Assembly (NCBI GenBank): GCA_022712735.1
Contig: JAFLKA010000175.1
Span: forward strand, 1-8,767
Reading direction: 5' to 3'
Length of the DNA: 8,767 bases
Origin: Marinosulfonomonas sp.
Lineage (GTDB): Bacteria; Pseudomonadota; Alphaproteobacteria; Rhodobacterales; Rhodobacteraceae
Each line of letters starts with the position of its first letter. Position 1 is the stretch's first letter. The translations under genes and the position numbers were made by a program. Of this stretch, positions 1 through 6,903 are shown in pieces. The notes beneath the pieces were generated by a model, which saw only the letters and a list, made by a program, of their open reading frames with translations, did not search any database and had not been told where the DNA came from.

Positions 1-1127
1 CCCAGCCGATGGCCAAGCAGGGGACAACGCCAATGGGTAACATTTTTACCGGTAAACCGTGCGGCGTGGCTGGCATCTGGGGCGACGTAGGGGTCATACA
101 TCAGGTGCACGTTTTCCGATGATTGGCTGGAAATCGAGGCATCGCCATATTCGCCTGAAAAATCACGCGACCAGACCTTTTTATACCGCATTTCCCATGG
201 CACAATTTCCTTATCCAAGGTCGATTGCGGGCTGATCACAAAAACGGTGGAGCCTTTGGCAGCACCCGAATAGGCCGCGGCGCCATAACCACCCATCGAG
301 GCACCATAAAACACCACGCGTTTAAATTGATCGAAAAAACCGCTGTCACGAAGGCGATTGAATTCATCCGTCACAGCCCCGTCACGGAACCACGTCCAGC
401 CGTTGGCCATAACGCCCAGCATTGACCAGCCCTCGGATTCAATAAATTCAAAACCCCACGGCCTTCGCTCCACCCTTTTTGTCATTGCTATGTCAAGGTT
501 GTCAAAGGTCACAACAAGCGTTTTACCGCGAGGGATATAAAGAAACGAATGTTCACCACAATCGGTAAAAAATCCATTTTTGCCCGCCAGCTTGTGGGCA
601 ATCTTGGACCACTCACCAACTGGTTCTGTTTTTGGTTCAATCGACATTATAACCAACCCGTTGGTATCAGTTGTTGGAACCGTCAGGGAATTACAACCAC
701 CATATTCCCCTAAAAATGGATACGATCCCGAACCCTTACGTACCTCGACCACCATCCGGCTTTGGGCGTGCATTACTTTATCCATTATCTTGGTGATCGA
801 CTTGATATTGTTACGCGAGCCAAAACTATCGATCGAAATCAACACGTCATATGGTTGCAGCTGTTGCCGCTTGGTAACCACGTTAATTTCTGATTTATCG
901 ATGCCAGCATTAATCAGTTTCTTTTGATATGCCGCAACAGATTTCTTTGGAAAATCAACGAACCTTCCCTTTGCATCAAGGCTTATCAAATAGATTTTAC
1001 TCGCAAACCTTTGGTGCAGCGCAATAACCAGATCGGCAGAGCCGCCATTTATATCAGCAACGCTGCCAACATCATCCAGATCCAGCGCAGCAAGTGTGGT
1101 AGGGACATCAACCTTTATCACTGGCAT
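1..1127 (-). CDS. Two-domain protein: degenerate methyltransferase-like domain plus alpha/beta-hydrolase domain (3' end beyond window)
   Basis: The frame stays open from the ATG at 1127 to the left edge (375 residues, C-terminus missing). Residues about 20-160 resemble a class I SAM-methyltransferase fold: VADINGGS (23-30) sits where the glycine-rich SAM loop is expected, and MVVEVRKGSGS (125-135) matches VVLDIRKGSG in the methyltransferase encoded at 1821-2750. The loop lacks the usual GxGxG, so catalysis is doubtful. Residues about 190-375 look like an alpha/beta hydrolase: VVFYGASMGG gives a nucleophile elbow with Ser277, and a GH pair (His373) near the cut end could be the catalytic histidine. 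From memory, close relatives in Rhodobacteraceae carry 'phosphoadenosine phosphosulfate reductase' or 'hypothetical' labels; nothing seen here supports a reductase. The start overlaps the preceding gene by 20 bases, with AAAGG just upstream; an in-frame TAA shortly before the ATG rules out a longer N-terminus. A GTG two codons in is an alternative start. The substrate is unknown; removal of an ester group from a glycan is a guess. Confidence 0.72.
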   Translation of the reverse strand, partial: MPVIKVDVPTTLAALDLDDVGSVADINGGSADLVIALHQRFASKIYLISLDAKGRFVDFPKKSVAAYQKKLINAGIDKSEINVVTKRQQLQPYDVLISIDSFGSRNNIKSITKIMDKVMHAQSRMVVEVRKGSGSYPFLGEYGGCNSLTVPTTDTNGLVIMSIEPKTEPVGEWSKIAHKLAGKNGFFTDCGEHSFLYIPRGKTLVVTFDNLDIAMTKRVERRPWGFEFIESEGWSMLGVMANGWTWFRDGAVTDEFNRLRDSGFFDQFKRVVFYGASMGGYGAAAYSGAAKGSTVFVISPQSTLDKEIVPWEMRYKKVWSRDFSGEYGDASISSQSSENVHLMYDPYVAPDASHAARFTGKNVTHWRCPLLGHRL

Positions 1128-1818
1128 GGGCCTTTAGTTGCCATTTCGGAATTCGGCGAAATAAAACCGAACCGCCTCGGCTAACCTGTTGATCATAGGC
1201 AAAACCGCAATCCGACAGCGCGTCAAAACACATCTTGATGCCGATCCGCTTGATTTTACGGGTATGGATTTCCAGAAAAACCTTATCAATGCCTGTCAAA
1301 TCAAGAGGTGAAAACAAATCGCGCTCGCCACCTTCTATATCGACAATCAAGGTATTGGCGTTGAACTCCTTAATCAATGACGACAAGTGTATTGTTTGCA
1401 CTTCTACCGATTTGACATACTCATCCTCGCCATCAAGCGACGACGACCAGAATGGCTCGCGCACATAAAAGTCGATCATGCCAACATCACCTGCATCATT
1501 CAGGGCTACTACATTTCGAACCTCGGCCGTTGTGACGCCATTTTCTTTATGAACAGTTCGGATAAATTTGCATAAATTTGGATCTGCCTCGACACACATG
1601 ATGTTTTTCACACCAAGGCTCGTCGCTATAAAAGTTGAAATAAACCCAATACCAGCGCCAAGTTCAATTACCCTATCATCGGGTTTTATAAATTTTGGGG
1701 TGCCTGTAACCTCATCATTTTCGTAACGGCCTTTTTCAATTGATCGTGCAATTTTCGGGGTGATGATGGTATCATCATATGGAATCCGGACACCTGAAAT
1801 TTCTAGTATCTTTGTCAT
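1108..1818 (-). CDS. FkbM family SAM-dependent methyltransferase
   Basis: A complete protein of 236 residues, the usual size for the family. Visible motifs are the SAM-binding loop ELGAGIG (52-58), the acidic ribose-binding strand end VEADP (76-80), and DIEGGE (160-165), the signature of FkbM-type enzymes. LEIH (182-185) follows on the next strand. FkbM proteins generally O-methylate sugars or polyketide-derived hydroxyls, and in cell-surface loci they methylate glycans. The ATG lies 2 bases after the stop of the upstream methyltransferase fragment, with an AGGCGG Shine-Dalgarno-like stretch inside that gene's end, so translation is probably coupled. Its own 3' end overlaps the next gene by 20 bases. 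The protein appears cytoplasmic, with no signal peptide or membrane segment. The methyl acceptor cannot be told from sequence. Confidence 0.88.
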   Translation of the reverse strand: MTKILEISGVRIPYDDTIITPKIARSIEKGRYENDEVTGTPKFIKPDDRVIELGAGIGFISTFIATSLGVKNIMCVEADPNLCKFIRTVHKENGVTTAEVRNVVALNDAGDVGMIDFYVREPFWSSSLDGEDEYVKSVEVQTIHLSSLIKEFNANTLIVDIEGGERDLFSPLDLTGIDKVFLEIHTRKIKRIGIKMCFDALSDCGFAYDQQVSRGGSVLFRRIPKWQLKAHASDKG

Positions 1819-1820
1819 GC

Positions 1821-2750
1821 TCAGCCGCCTACCCTAGTTAATGTTGTTGAATATTTCTCGTGTTTCTCTAGCACATCAACCTCGCCAAATGCTTTCATTG
1901 CGCCAATTCCGCCAGACCCTTTACGAATATCCAAAACCACAGCACCAGCTTTTGATATTTGGGTGTTAAAAAATTCTTCATAGGTAGAGACAGGGTAATG
2001 GAAACCGCAAGACGCAAGGCTAATGGCGAGATTGACTTTGCCAATCCCAGACACTTTTTTCTTGTTTGGGTTGATCAGCGTGATTTTCTTTTTGGGCACC
2101 CCGTTTTTGGTCAGAAATTTAAGCGCTTTATCAAGGTTGGCATTGCCCAAGCCGGAATCAGTAAAGCCAAAGTGGCGGTCATTACTTTCTTCGATATCGA
2201 TCAGGACGATATCGGATTTATAGCGGTGATACAAAAACAGATCGGCAAAGGCATAACCACATCCAATATCGGCGATTTTTTTCGGCTTTGGGTCATCTGT
2301 TGATTCGACAAAGAACTCACATTCGCGACGGGCCACTTCGAGTGTTTCATTCAGAATCGCATCACGGTTTTCCTGTGCATACTTCTGCAACGGCGCATCA
2401 TTGCCATCCAGCCAATCGCGGATTTCCTGATCAACATTGCCTACCTCGGAGCGTTGCAAAACCAGGTTAGCAACATCAGCATCGTCGAACATGGAAAAAT
2501 CCACATCTTTTATTGGATCAATAATATACGGTTTTCGCATCATATGCGCTGTCTTTTCGGGGTGTATTTTATGGCGCTTACACAGCTCGGCAACATAACT
2601 GCCCTCGGCTGGTTCACCATCGTATTTAGCAGCAATATTTCTAAACCGGCGGCCCCAGAAATGGATTGAAAGGGTGTCTTCCTTGATCAGATTTCGTGCT
2701 TTTTGTGCGCGGTTTGGATTAAGGGTAACGCCGATTATAGCAAACGGCAC
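1821..2750 (-). CDS. C-terminal part of an interrupted glycosyltransferase-methyltransferase fusion (SAM methyltransferase domain)
   Basis: From the GTG at 2750 this reads as 309 residues, but the same frame is open back to the TGA at 2829-2831, and those 26 extra codons look like coding sequence (LKDTGEIKHSKLGHVIYP). No Shine-Dalgarno-like stretch precedes the GTG, so it is probably an internal codon and not a start. Residues 1 to about 85 look like the C-terminal end of the glycosyltransferase whose N-terminal part is at 2829-3365 (DTLSIHFWGRRFRN, then an LCKRH helix). Residues about 155-309 form a class I SAM methyltransferase: loop DIGCG (161-165), VLIDIEES (192-199, the ribose-binding acidic strand), and a late strand VVLDIRKGSG (271-280). 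If the TGA is a sequencing error or is read through, the whole protein spans 1821-3365 with 514 residues. Otherwise this half is probably not translated. The methyl acceptor is unknown. Confidence 0.7.
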   Translation of the reverse strand: MPFAIIGVTLNPNRAQKARNLIKEDTLSIHFWGRRFRNIAAKYDGEPAEGSYVAELCKRHKIHPEKTAHMMRKPYIIDPIKDVDFSMFDDADVANLVLQRSEVGNVDQEIRDWLDGNDAPLQKYAQENRDAILNETLEVARRECEFFVESTDDPKPKKIADIGCGYAFADLFLYHRYKSDIVLIDIEESNDRHFGFTDSGLGNANLDKALKFLTKNGVPKKKITLINPNKKKVSGIGKVNLAISLASCGFHYPVSTYEEFFNTQISKAGAVVLDIRKGSGGIGAMKAFGEVDVLEKHEKYSTTLTRVGG

Positions 2751-2828
2751 GGGATAAATTACATGGCCAAGTTTGGAATGTTTAATTTCACCAGTATCCT
2801 TAAGAAACCAGGAAAGCGCGTCCAGACC

Positions 2829-2831
2829 TCA
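2829..2831 (-). other. In-frame TGA interrupting the glycosyltransferase-methyltransferase gene
   Basis: The stop of the glycosyltransferase fragment (ending LLPWGV) lies in exactly the same frame as the methyltransferase reading frame below it: 2831 minus 2750 is 81, a multiple of three. Codons after the TGA run without a stop for 335 codons to 1821. The residues around it (PWGV, stop, GLDALSWFLKDTGEIK) read as one continuous domain. From memory of the family, a tryptophan followed by G-P or G-hydrophobic is normal here, so a TGG to TGA transition is the simplest explanation. A sequencing or assembly error would look the same. Confidence 0.72.
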
Positions 2832-3365
2832 AACCCCCCAAGGTAATAAGGAAACATGCACTCCCTTTCCGGCATTTTTTAGACCCTGCAATTCTTTTTG
2901 CTTTTGGTCACTATACCACGGGGGGATCGGGTATTCATCGCTGGTGAACTTCAACATTGCTTTTAGAGTTTTGCTGGTTTTAGGCAGACGCAAAACACCA
3001 TTATTCACCATCGGTTTATTATCGGAAATCCAGCCGTGGAAATGTTTGCCTTTTTTGATATCCCAAGGCTGGCAACAAAACGCATCGGTATCGGCCCAGA
3101 TATAATCGGTCTGTTTCAGCATATGCAGCCGGAACACATCAGCATGATAGGCAGGGCTACCAGTGCGGGCATGGCGGATAATTTTCTTGCTGGGCAGCAC
3201 GTCATCGGCATCGGCAATTTTCACACCCTTTGGCACGCCTTTGACTTTGCCATAGGTGTAAAGAACCACCTCGTGCCCGTGATCCAGAAACGATTGCAGG
3301 CACAGTTGTTCCAGCCAGCTAAGTTCAGGACCGATCCAGAGAGTGCCTATTGTAGGGAGTGCCAT
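2829..3365 (-). CDS. N-terminal part of an interrupted GT32-like glycosyltransferase (DXD sugar transferase)
   Basis: This reads as 178 residues ending at the premature TGA. The block HADVFRLHML (75-84) followed by IWADTDAFCCQPW (about 89-101) is the pattern of the Gly_transf_sug/GT32-like fold: the 'AD-x-x-R' helix and then a DXD motif (D92, D94) that binds the metal and nucleotide-sugar phosphate. A whole domain of this type runs to about 280 residues; the missing third continues in frame after the TGA. I chose the ATG at 3365 over a TTG four codons upstream because GAGGAA lies about 5 bases before the ATG and overlaps the TTG context. The gene is the first of its transcription unit, behind the promoter candidate at 3436-3464. 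Its likely role is transfer of a hexose to a surface glycan in the cytoplasm; donor and acceptor are not readable. Alone, the truncated product is probably inactive. Confidence 0.72.
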   Translation of the reverse strand: MALPTIGTLWIGPELSWLEQLCLQSFLDHGHEVVLYTYGKVKGVPKGVKIADADDVLPSKKIIRHARTGSPAYHADVFRLHMLKQTDYIWADTDAFCCQPWDIKKGKHFHGWISDNKPMVNNGVLRLPKTSKTLKAMLKFTSDEYPIPPWYSDQKQKELQGLKNAGKGVHVSLLPWGV

Positions 3366-3414
3366 GGAATTCCTCAATGTTACCAGCCGTTTGGCCTATT
3401 CGTTTTTGCGATAC

Positions 3415-3433
3415 TATTGTGCCCATATTGTGC
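3415..3433. repeat. Two direct copies of GCACAATA spaced one helical turn apart
   Basis: Minus-strand GCACAATA occurs at 3433-3426 and again at 3422-3415, an 11-base period, just downstream of the -10 candidate. Repeats in phase with the helix in an untranslated leader suggest a binding site for a regulator, although the area is AT-rich and two 8-base copies are weak evidence. Confidence 0.3.
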
Positions 3434-3435
3434 AA

Positions 3436-3464
3436 AATATGTCGTTTATTGACAGTTTTGTCAA
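3436..3464 (-). promoter_or_regulatory. Candidate sigma70-type promoter for the 3365-to-1 transcription unit
   Basis: On the minus strand a perfect TTGACA -35 box (3464-3459) is followed, after 17 bases, by CATATT (3441-3436), a 4-of-6 match to TATAAT. This would start transcription near 3429 and give a leader of about 65 bases before the ATG at 3365. The stretch is AT-rich compared with the flanking genes and is one of only two gaps over 100 bases in the window. Confidence 0.5.
3449..3464. repeat. Inverted repeat overlapping the -35 box (possible operator)
   Basis: TTGACAAAACTGTCAA is a perfect 6-base inverted repeat around four central bases, and its left arm is the -35 hexamer. A dimeric repressor bound here would block the promoter. 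The short length means chance cannot be excluded. Confidence 0.35.
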
Positions 3465-3506
3465 CGCGAGGGAAACAATAGAAAACCCTCTGTTACCACT
3501 CAGTGA

Positions 3507-4331
3507 CTAATGAGTCGTTTCACCTTTATCGACAGTAAAAAAGAATTTTTCATCTGGGCTTTTATTTACAACCTCGTCGGGCACCACCTCGGGCCCGAGA
3601 AGAAAAATATTCGATCCGAAATGGGCATGCATTTTGGATAGTTTTTCCAGACGTGTGCTGGTCAGTTCCTTGTAGAACGCAGCATAGTTTTCACCCGCCT
3701 TCAGTTCCTCGATTTTATCGCTATGCATTTTGACGGAATGATTATGCGCGGCGGCAATTTCCGGATCCGCCATCAGCGCGTCCAGCTCGGCACGCACGGT
3801 GGGGATCATCCGCTGAATGGTGTGTTCCTTCATTGCGTTGTTGTTCATCCGAAACCAATAGGCCATGCCCTGATCACGGTCGACATGGTTCACCCGCCCG
3901 CGGTCGCGTTTCACCAGAAAACTCTCGGCGCAGCGCACCGCATAATGGTTCAACTGCACCAGATCATAACCATAGGTCGTGACGGTCGAACGCCAGCCAT
4001 TGCGATACATGTTGCTGGGCATTTGGGCACCGGATCCGTTGACCCAGTTGATGTCTTCCCACAGTTGTGGCTTTAGCCCCTTCGGCCGATGCACCCCCAT
4101 CTTTTTGAAAATACCGACATTGTGAAATAGGGTTTTAAAGCCCCACGCCTGATGCGGTTTGCGGATCAATTCATGGGCGCAAAGATCGTAATCCTCGATG
4201 ATCAGGCCGTCTTTGAATTCGTGGATATCGCTGTTGCCAAACAACCGCCAAACCACATTTCCTTGGCGGTGGCGGGCGCAATGCACCAACGCCAGCGTGT
4301 GCCTCTGGCGGCAAACTGGCGGCAAATATGA
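3507..4331 (-). pseudogene. Decayed family-2 glycosyltransferase (C-terminal half only)
   Basis: The open frame ends at TAG 3507 and runs back to a TGA at 4332-4334. From VVWRLFGNSD (around 4255) onward it is clearly paralogous to the neighbour at 4519-5556: shared blocks include WRLFGNS, GVHRPK, DLVQLNHYA with CAESF, and LVKRDRG. These are features of the Glyco_tranf_2_4 type. The N-terminal half, with the nucleotide-binding NEG segment and the DXD motif, is absent. Only about 92 codons separate the next plausible start (4526) from WRLFGN, against 123 in the paralogue, and three in-frame stops lie between (TAA, TAA, TGA at 4353, 4350, 4332). Fragments in other frames (AKFGDH near 4340; AASLPPEAHA near 4320; then LALVH in the main frame) hint at at least two frameshifts. 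The only start in this frame is a TTG at 4325 without a convincing ribosome site. It is probably non-functional. Confidence 0.7.
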
Positions 4332-4352
4332 TCACCAAATTTCGCGACCTTA

Positions 4353-4526
4353 TTATTGCGCACACGCCACGGATAAATCTGGTGCGCGGACCAATTCAAA
4401 CAACTGCATGGTGCGGTTTTCACCATCGGGATGCGCGATGGCGTCAAGCAATGTGACGTCACCCGCTTGCTGCACATTCAGGGTGCGGCGCAGAAATACA
4501 TCAGGTTTTTTATCGGCTTTAGCCAT
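4353..4526 (-). CDS. Small unrecognised ORF (57 aa), perhaps the 5' remnant of a lost gene
   Basis: ATG at 4526 overlaps the stop of the upstream glycosyltransferase gene by 8 bases (ATGGCTAA), a layout typical of coupled operon genes. The 57-residue product begins MAKADKKPDVFLRRTLN and ends LSVACAQ before a double TAA. I do not recognise it. It does not resemble the N-terminus of a family-2 glycosyltransferase. It has no signal peptide, membrane segment or cysteine cluster, and the residue mix is that of an ordinary soluble protein. It shares its frame with the decayed glycosyltransferase downstream, so it may be the start of a gene whose middle was deleted. It could equally be a genuine small protein. 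The Shine-Dalgarno match (AAAGG about 12 bases upstream) is poor. Confidence 0.4.
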   Translation of the reverse strand: MAKADKKPDVFLRRTLNVQQAGDVTLLDAIAHPDGENRTMQLFELVRAPDLSVACAQ

Positions 4527-5556
4527 CTGATTGCTGTGCCTTTATAATCCGGCTGATCTGGGTTCGGGCCAGCGCAGGTGTCGGTGGATGGCTGCTGGCA
4601 TTTAATGACAAGTGCCAAAACAGCTGAATATCATCCCGATTTGTCATCCTTTCGTTAAATCGGGCCTGATGTATATCAAAGGCTTTTTTATGCAGGTTAG
4701 AGACTGTTTTGATTTGCATCAGCTCATTCAATCTGACTTGCGTCGCCGATACCATGCGATGGATACTGTTATCCTCAACCGTATTGAAGTTCCGTTCGGC
4801 CCAATAACCCAACCCGATCTCTCGTTCCATATGGTTGGGCAACCCGCGGGCGCGTTTAACCATGAAAGATTCAGCAGATCGTAGCGAGTAGTGGTTCAAC
4901 TGCACCAGATCGGTGCTGGTGCAGATGCCAAACATATTGATGCGGCCATCTTTTTTGGCGAAATCATCTGGCAGACGGTTACCACCACCATCAACCCATT
5001 GCGGCAATCGGTCTTTGGCGCGTTTGGGGCGATGCACCCCGATTTGACGAAATGCTGACGGGCGAAACAGGGATTTAAAGAAATGGGCCAGCGGCAGCTG
5101 AATGTCGACGGGTGCCGCGTGTGTAAAGCGCTGGATCGTCAATTCATCGCGCATTTCAATCTGACCAGAGTTACCAAACAATCGCCACGGCATGGCAACG
5201 GCATCGGTGCCCTTGGGCAGTTTGGCAATCAGGTCTTGCAGCGTGGACAGCGGCGCACGCAGGTTTATAAACTCGTCACAATCCGTAACCAGAACCCAGT
5301 CGGCAGCGGCTACCAATGGATGGTCCGAAGCATGCTTTAGCGCTTGCCATTGCACAGTACGCTTTCCCGTGGGCGACTGGCGGATATGTGTCACTAATCC
5401 GGCCGTACCCAACACATCCAGTATCAGATCAGTGCCATCATCACAGTCGTTTGTGTAGATCAAAAAGTGGCCAACACCCGCAGCTAAATGATGGGCAATC
5501 CATTCAAGACAATGGGGCCCTTCATTCCGCATGGATGTTATCGCTAGGATGTCCAA
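4519..5556 (-). CDS. Family-2 glycosyltransferase (Glyco_tranf_2_4 type)
   Basis: An intact 345-residue glycosyltransferase with a GT-A fold. The N-terminus DILAITSMRNEGPHCLEW is the canonical opening of this family (NEG near residue 11), followed by IYTNDCDDGTD (34-43) and the DXD-type motif TDCDE (91-95) for metal and nucleotide-sugar binding. WRLFGNS (124-130), GVHRPK (173-178), LVQLNHYS (217-224) and VKRARG (233-238) follow in order, as in the decayed paralogue downstream. The start is a TTG at 5556: the family's conserved beginning lies directly after it, an in-frame TAG lies six codons upstream, and AAGGG stands about 6 bases before it. It lies 15 bases after ugd, so the two are probably co-transcribed. 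It should transfer a sugar to a surface glycan in the cytoplasm; donor and acceptor are unknown. Confidence 0.88.
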   Translation of the reverse strand: MDILAITSMRNEGPHCLEWIAHHLAAGVGHFLIYTNDCDDGTDLILDVLGTAGLVTHIRQSPTGKRTVQWQALKHASDHPLVAAADWVLVTDCDEFINLRAPLSTLQDLIAKLPKGTDAVAMPWRLFGNSGQIEMRDELTIQRFTHAAPVDIQLPLAHFFKSLFRPSAFRQIGVHRPKRAKDRLPQWVDGGGNRLPDDFAKKDGRINMFGICTSTDLVQLNHYSLRSAESFMVKRARGLPNHMEREIGLGYWAERNFNTVEDNSIHRMVSATQVRLNELMQIKTVSNLHKKAFDIHQARFNERMTNRDDIQLFWHLSLNASSHPPTPALARTQISRIIKAQQSDG

Positions 5557-5571
5557 AACCGGCCCTTTTTC

Positions 5572-6903
5572 CTAGTTATCAGGATTATTGATCATGTCTT
5601 TGCGTCCGATAGAAACATAGACCTCAAAACCGGCGCGTTTGGCATCTTTGGCACTATAGATATTGCGCAAATCAGCCATGCGTGGGGTGGTCATTTTCTT
5701 GGCCATGCGTTTCAAATCCAGTGCGCGGAATTCATTCCATTCGGTCAGCAACACCACCACATCAGCATTGTTCACCGCCTTATAGGCATCATCAAGCCAA
5801 TGCACACCTGGCAGCAGATCTGCAGCTTCGCGGTGGCCCTGGGGGTCTACAACGCGCACTTTGGCACCCCCGCCAACCAGCGCTGGCACAATCGTTAACG
5901 CAGGCGCGTCGCGCATATCATCAGTATTGGGTTTGAAGGTCACCCCCAGAATGGCGATAACCTTGCCGTTCACTGTGCCATCACACAGATCCATCACCTT
6001 GTCGATCATCCGGCGCTTGATTTCGTCATTCACTTTGATCACTGTTTCTGTGATCTGCATCGGCATGGCATGTTCCTGCCCCATCCGCGCCAGCGCGCTG
6101 GTATCTTTTGGAAAACACGAACCGCCATACCCCGGCCCAGCGTGCAGGAATTTATCACCGATGCGCCCGTCCATGCCCATACCCTTGGCCACTTGTTTCA
6201 CATCGGCATCGGTGCGTTCGCACAGGGCGGCAATTTCATTGATGAAAGTAATCTTTGTCGCCAGAAACGCGTTGGCGGCGTATTTGATCATCTCGGCTGA
6301 TTCCAGATCGGTATAGATCACCGGAAAATCCCGCAGGGAAAGCGGGCGATAGATGTCGTCCATCACATCTTTGGCGCGATCAGATTGCAGGCCGACGACC
6401 ACACGATCGGGGCGCATGAAATCGTCAATCGCGGCACCTTCGCGCAAGAATTCAGGGTTGGATGCAACATCGAATTCGGCCTTGGGATTGGCCTTGCGGA
6501 TCACCTGTTTCACCTGACGGTTTGTACCCAATGGCACGGTCGATTTGGTGACAACAACGGTGTAGTCGGTAATTGCATTCGCAATTTCCTCGGCTGCTGC
6601 ATAGACATATGTCAGATCGGCATGGCCATCACCGCGGCGGGTTGGTGTGCCAACCGCGATGAACACCGCATCGGCACCAGCCACCGCCGCTATTAAATCC
6701 TGAGTAAAGGAAAGCCGTCCGTCTTTGACATTTTTGGCCATCAAATCGTCCAGACCAGGCTCGTAAATCGGAACCTCGCCGCGTTCCAGCATGGCAATTT
6801 TTTCAGGGTCTTTATCGACGCAGATCACATCATGGCCGAAATCGGAAAAACAAACACCTGACACCAGCCCGACATACCCTGTGCCAATCATCGCAATACG
6901 CAT
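5572..6903 (-). CDS. ugd: UDP-glucose 6-dehydrogenase
   Basis: This enzyme oxidises UDP-glucose to UDP-glucuronate with two NAD+, supplying acidic sugar (and precursors of UDP-xylose or UDP-galacturonate) for surface polysaccharides. The 443-residue length is normal. Numbered from the ATG, it shows the NAD-binding loop GTGYVG (7-12), AVGTPT in the first Rossmann domain, NPEFLREG (149-156), the central helix with Lys207 (EMIKYAANAF), and the catalytic cysteine block GPGYGGSCFPKD with Cys263. The second Rossmann domain follows with ILGVTFKPNTDDMRDAP. All key residues are present. I prefer ATG 6903 to the GTG one codon earlier because GGAG lies 6 bases before the ATG. It heads the block with the family-2 glycosyltransferase 15 bases downstream, which fits a polysaccharide role. 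Confidence 0.96.
   Translation of the reverse strand: MRIAMIGTGYVGLVSGVCFSDFGHDVICVDKDPEKIAMLERGEVPIYEPGLDDLMAKNVKDGRLSFTQDLIAAVAGADAVFIAVGTPTRRGDGHADLTYVYAAAEEIANAITDYTVVVTKSTVPLGTNRQVKQVIRKANPKAEFDVASNPEFLREGAAIDDFMRPDRVVVGLQSDRAKDVMDDIYRPLSLRDFPVIYTDLESAEMIKYAANAFLATKITFINEIAALCERTDADVKQVAKGMGMDGRIGDKFLHAGPGYGGSCFPKDTSALARMGQEHAMPMQITETVIKVNDEIKRRMIDKVMDLCDGTVNGKVIAILGVTFKPNTDDMRDAPALTIVPALVGGGAKVRVVDPQGHREAADLLPGVHWLDDAYKAVNNADVVVLLTEWNEFRALDLKRMAKKMTTPRMADLRNIYSAKDAKRAGFEVYVSIGRKDMINNPDN

Noticed and set aside
225..1184. Several short plus-strand ORFs at the left end
   Set aside because: They are antisense to a continuous minus-strand frame with recognisable hydrolase motifs that is open over 1127 bases to the window edge.
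1821..2750. Independent methyltransferase gene starting at GTG 2750
   Set aside because: No ribosome site precedes it, and the upstream codons in the same frame continue the glycosyltransferase domain, so the first 85 residues would be a nonsensical partial domain.
2829..2831. TGA as a selenocysteine or recoded codon
   Set aside because: No obvious stem-loop of bacterial SECIS type follows directly, the expected residue is Trp and not Cys, and the fold has no redox role. A nonsense change or base-call error is simpler.
3468..3490. GAGGG/CCCTC hairpin as a terminator for the upstream unit
   Set aside because: The stem is only 5 bp with a 13-base loop, and no T-tract follows on the minus strand.
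4202..4477. 91-residue minus-strand ORF in a second frame over the decayed gene
   Set aside because: Its sequence is not protein-like as a whole. At most its middle (around AKFGDH) preserves a scrap of the decayed glycosyltransferase.
5861..6316. 151-residue plus-strand ORF opposite ugd
   Set aside because: It lies entirely antisense to a strongly conserved enzyme, and its composition (runs of Ser, Pro, Ile) is that of a reverse-strand shadow.
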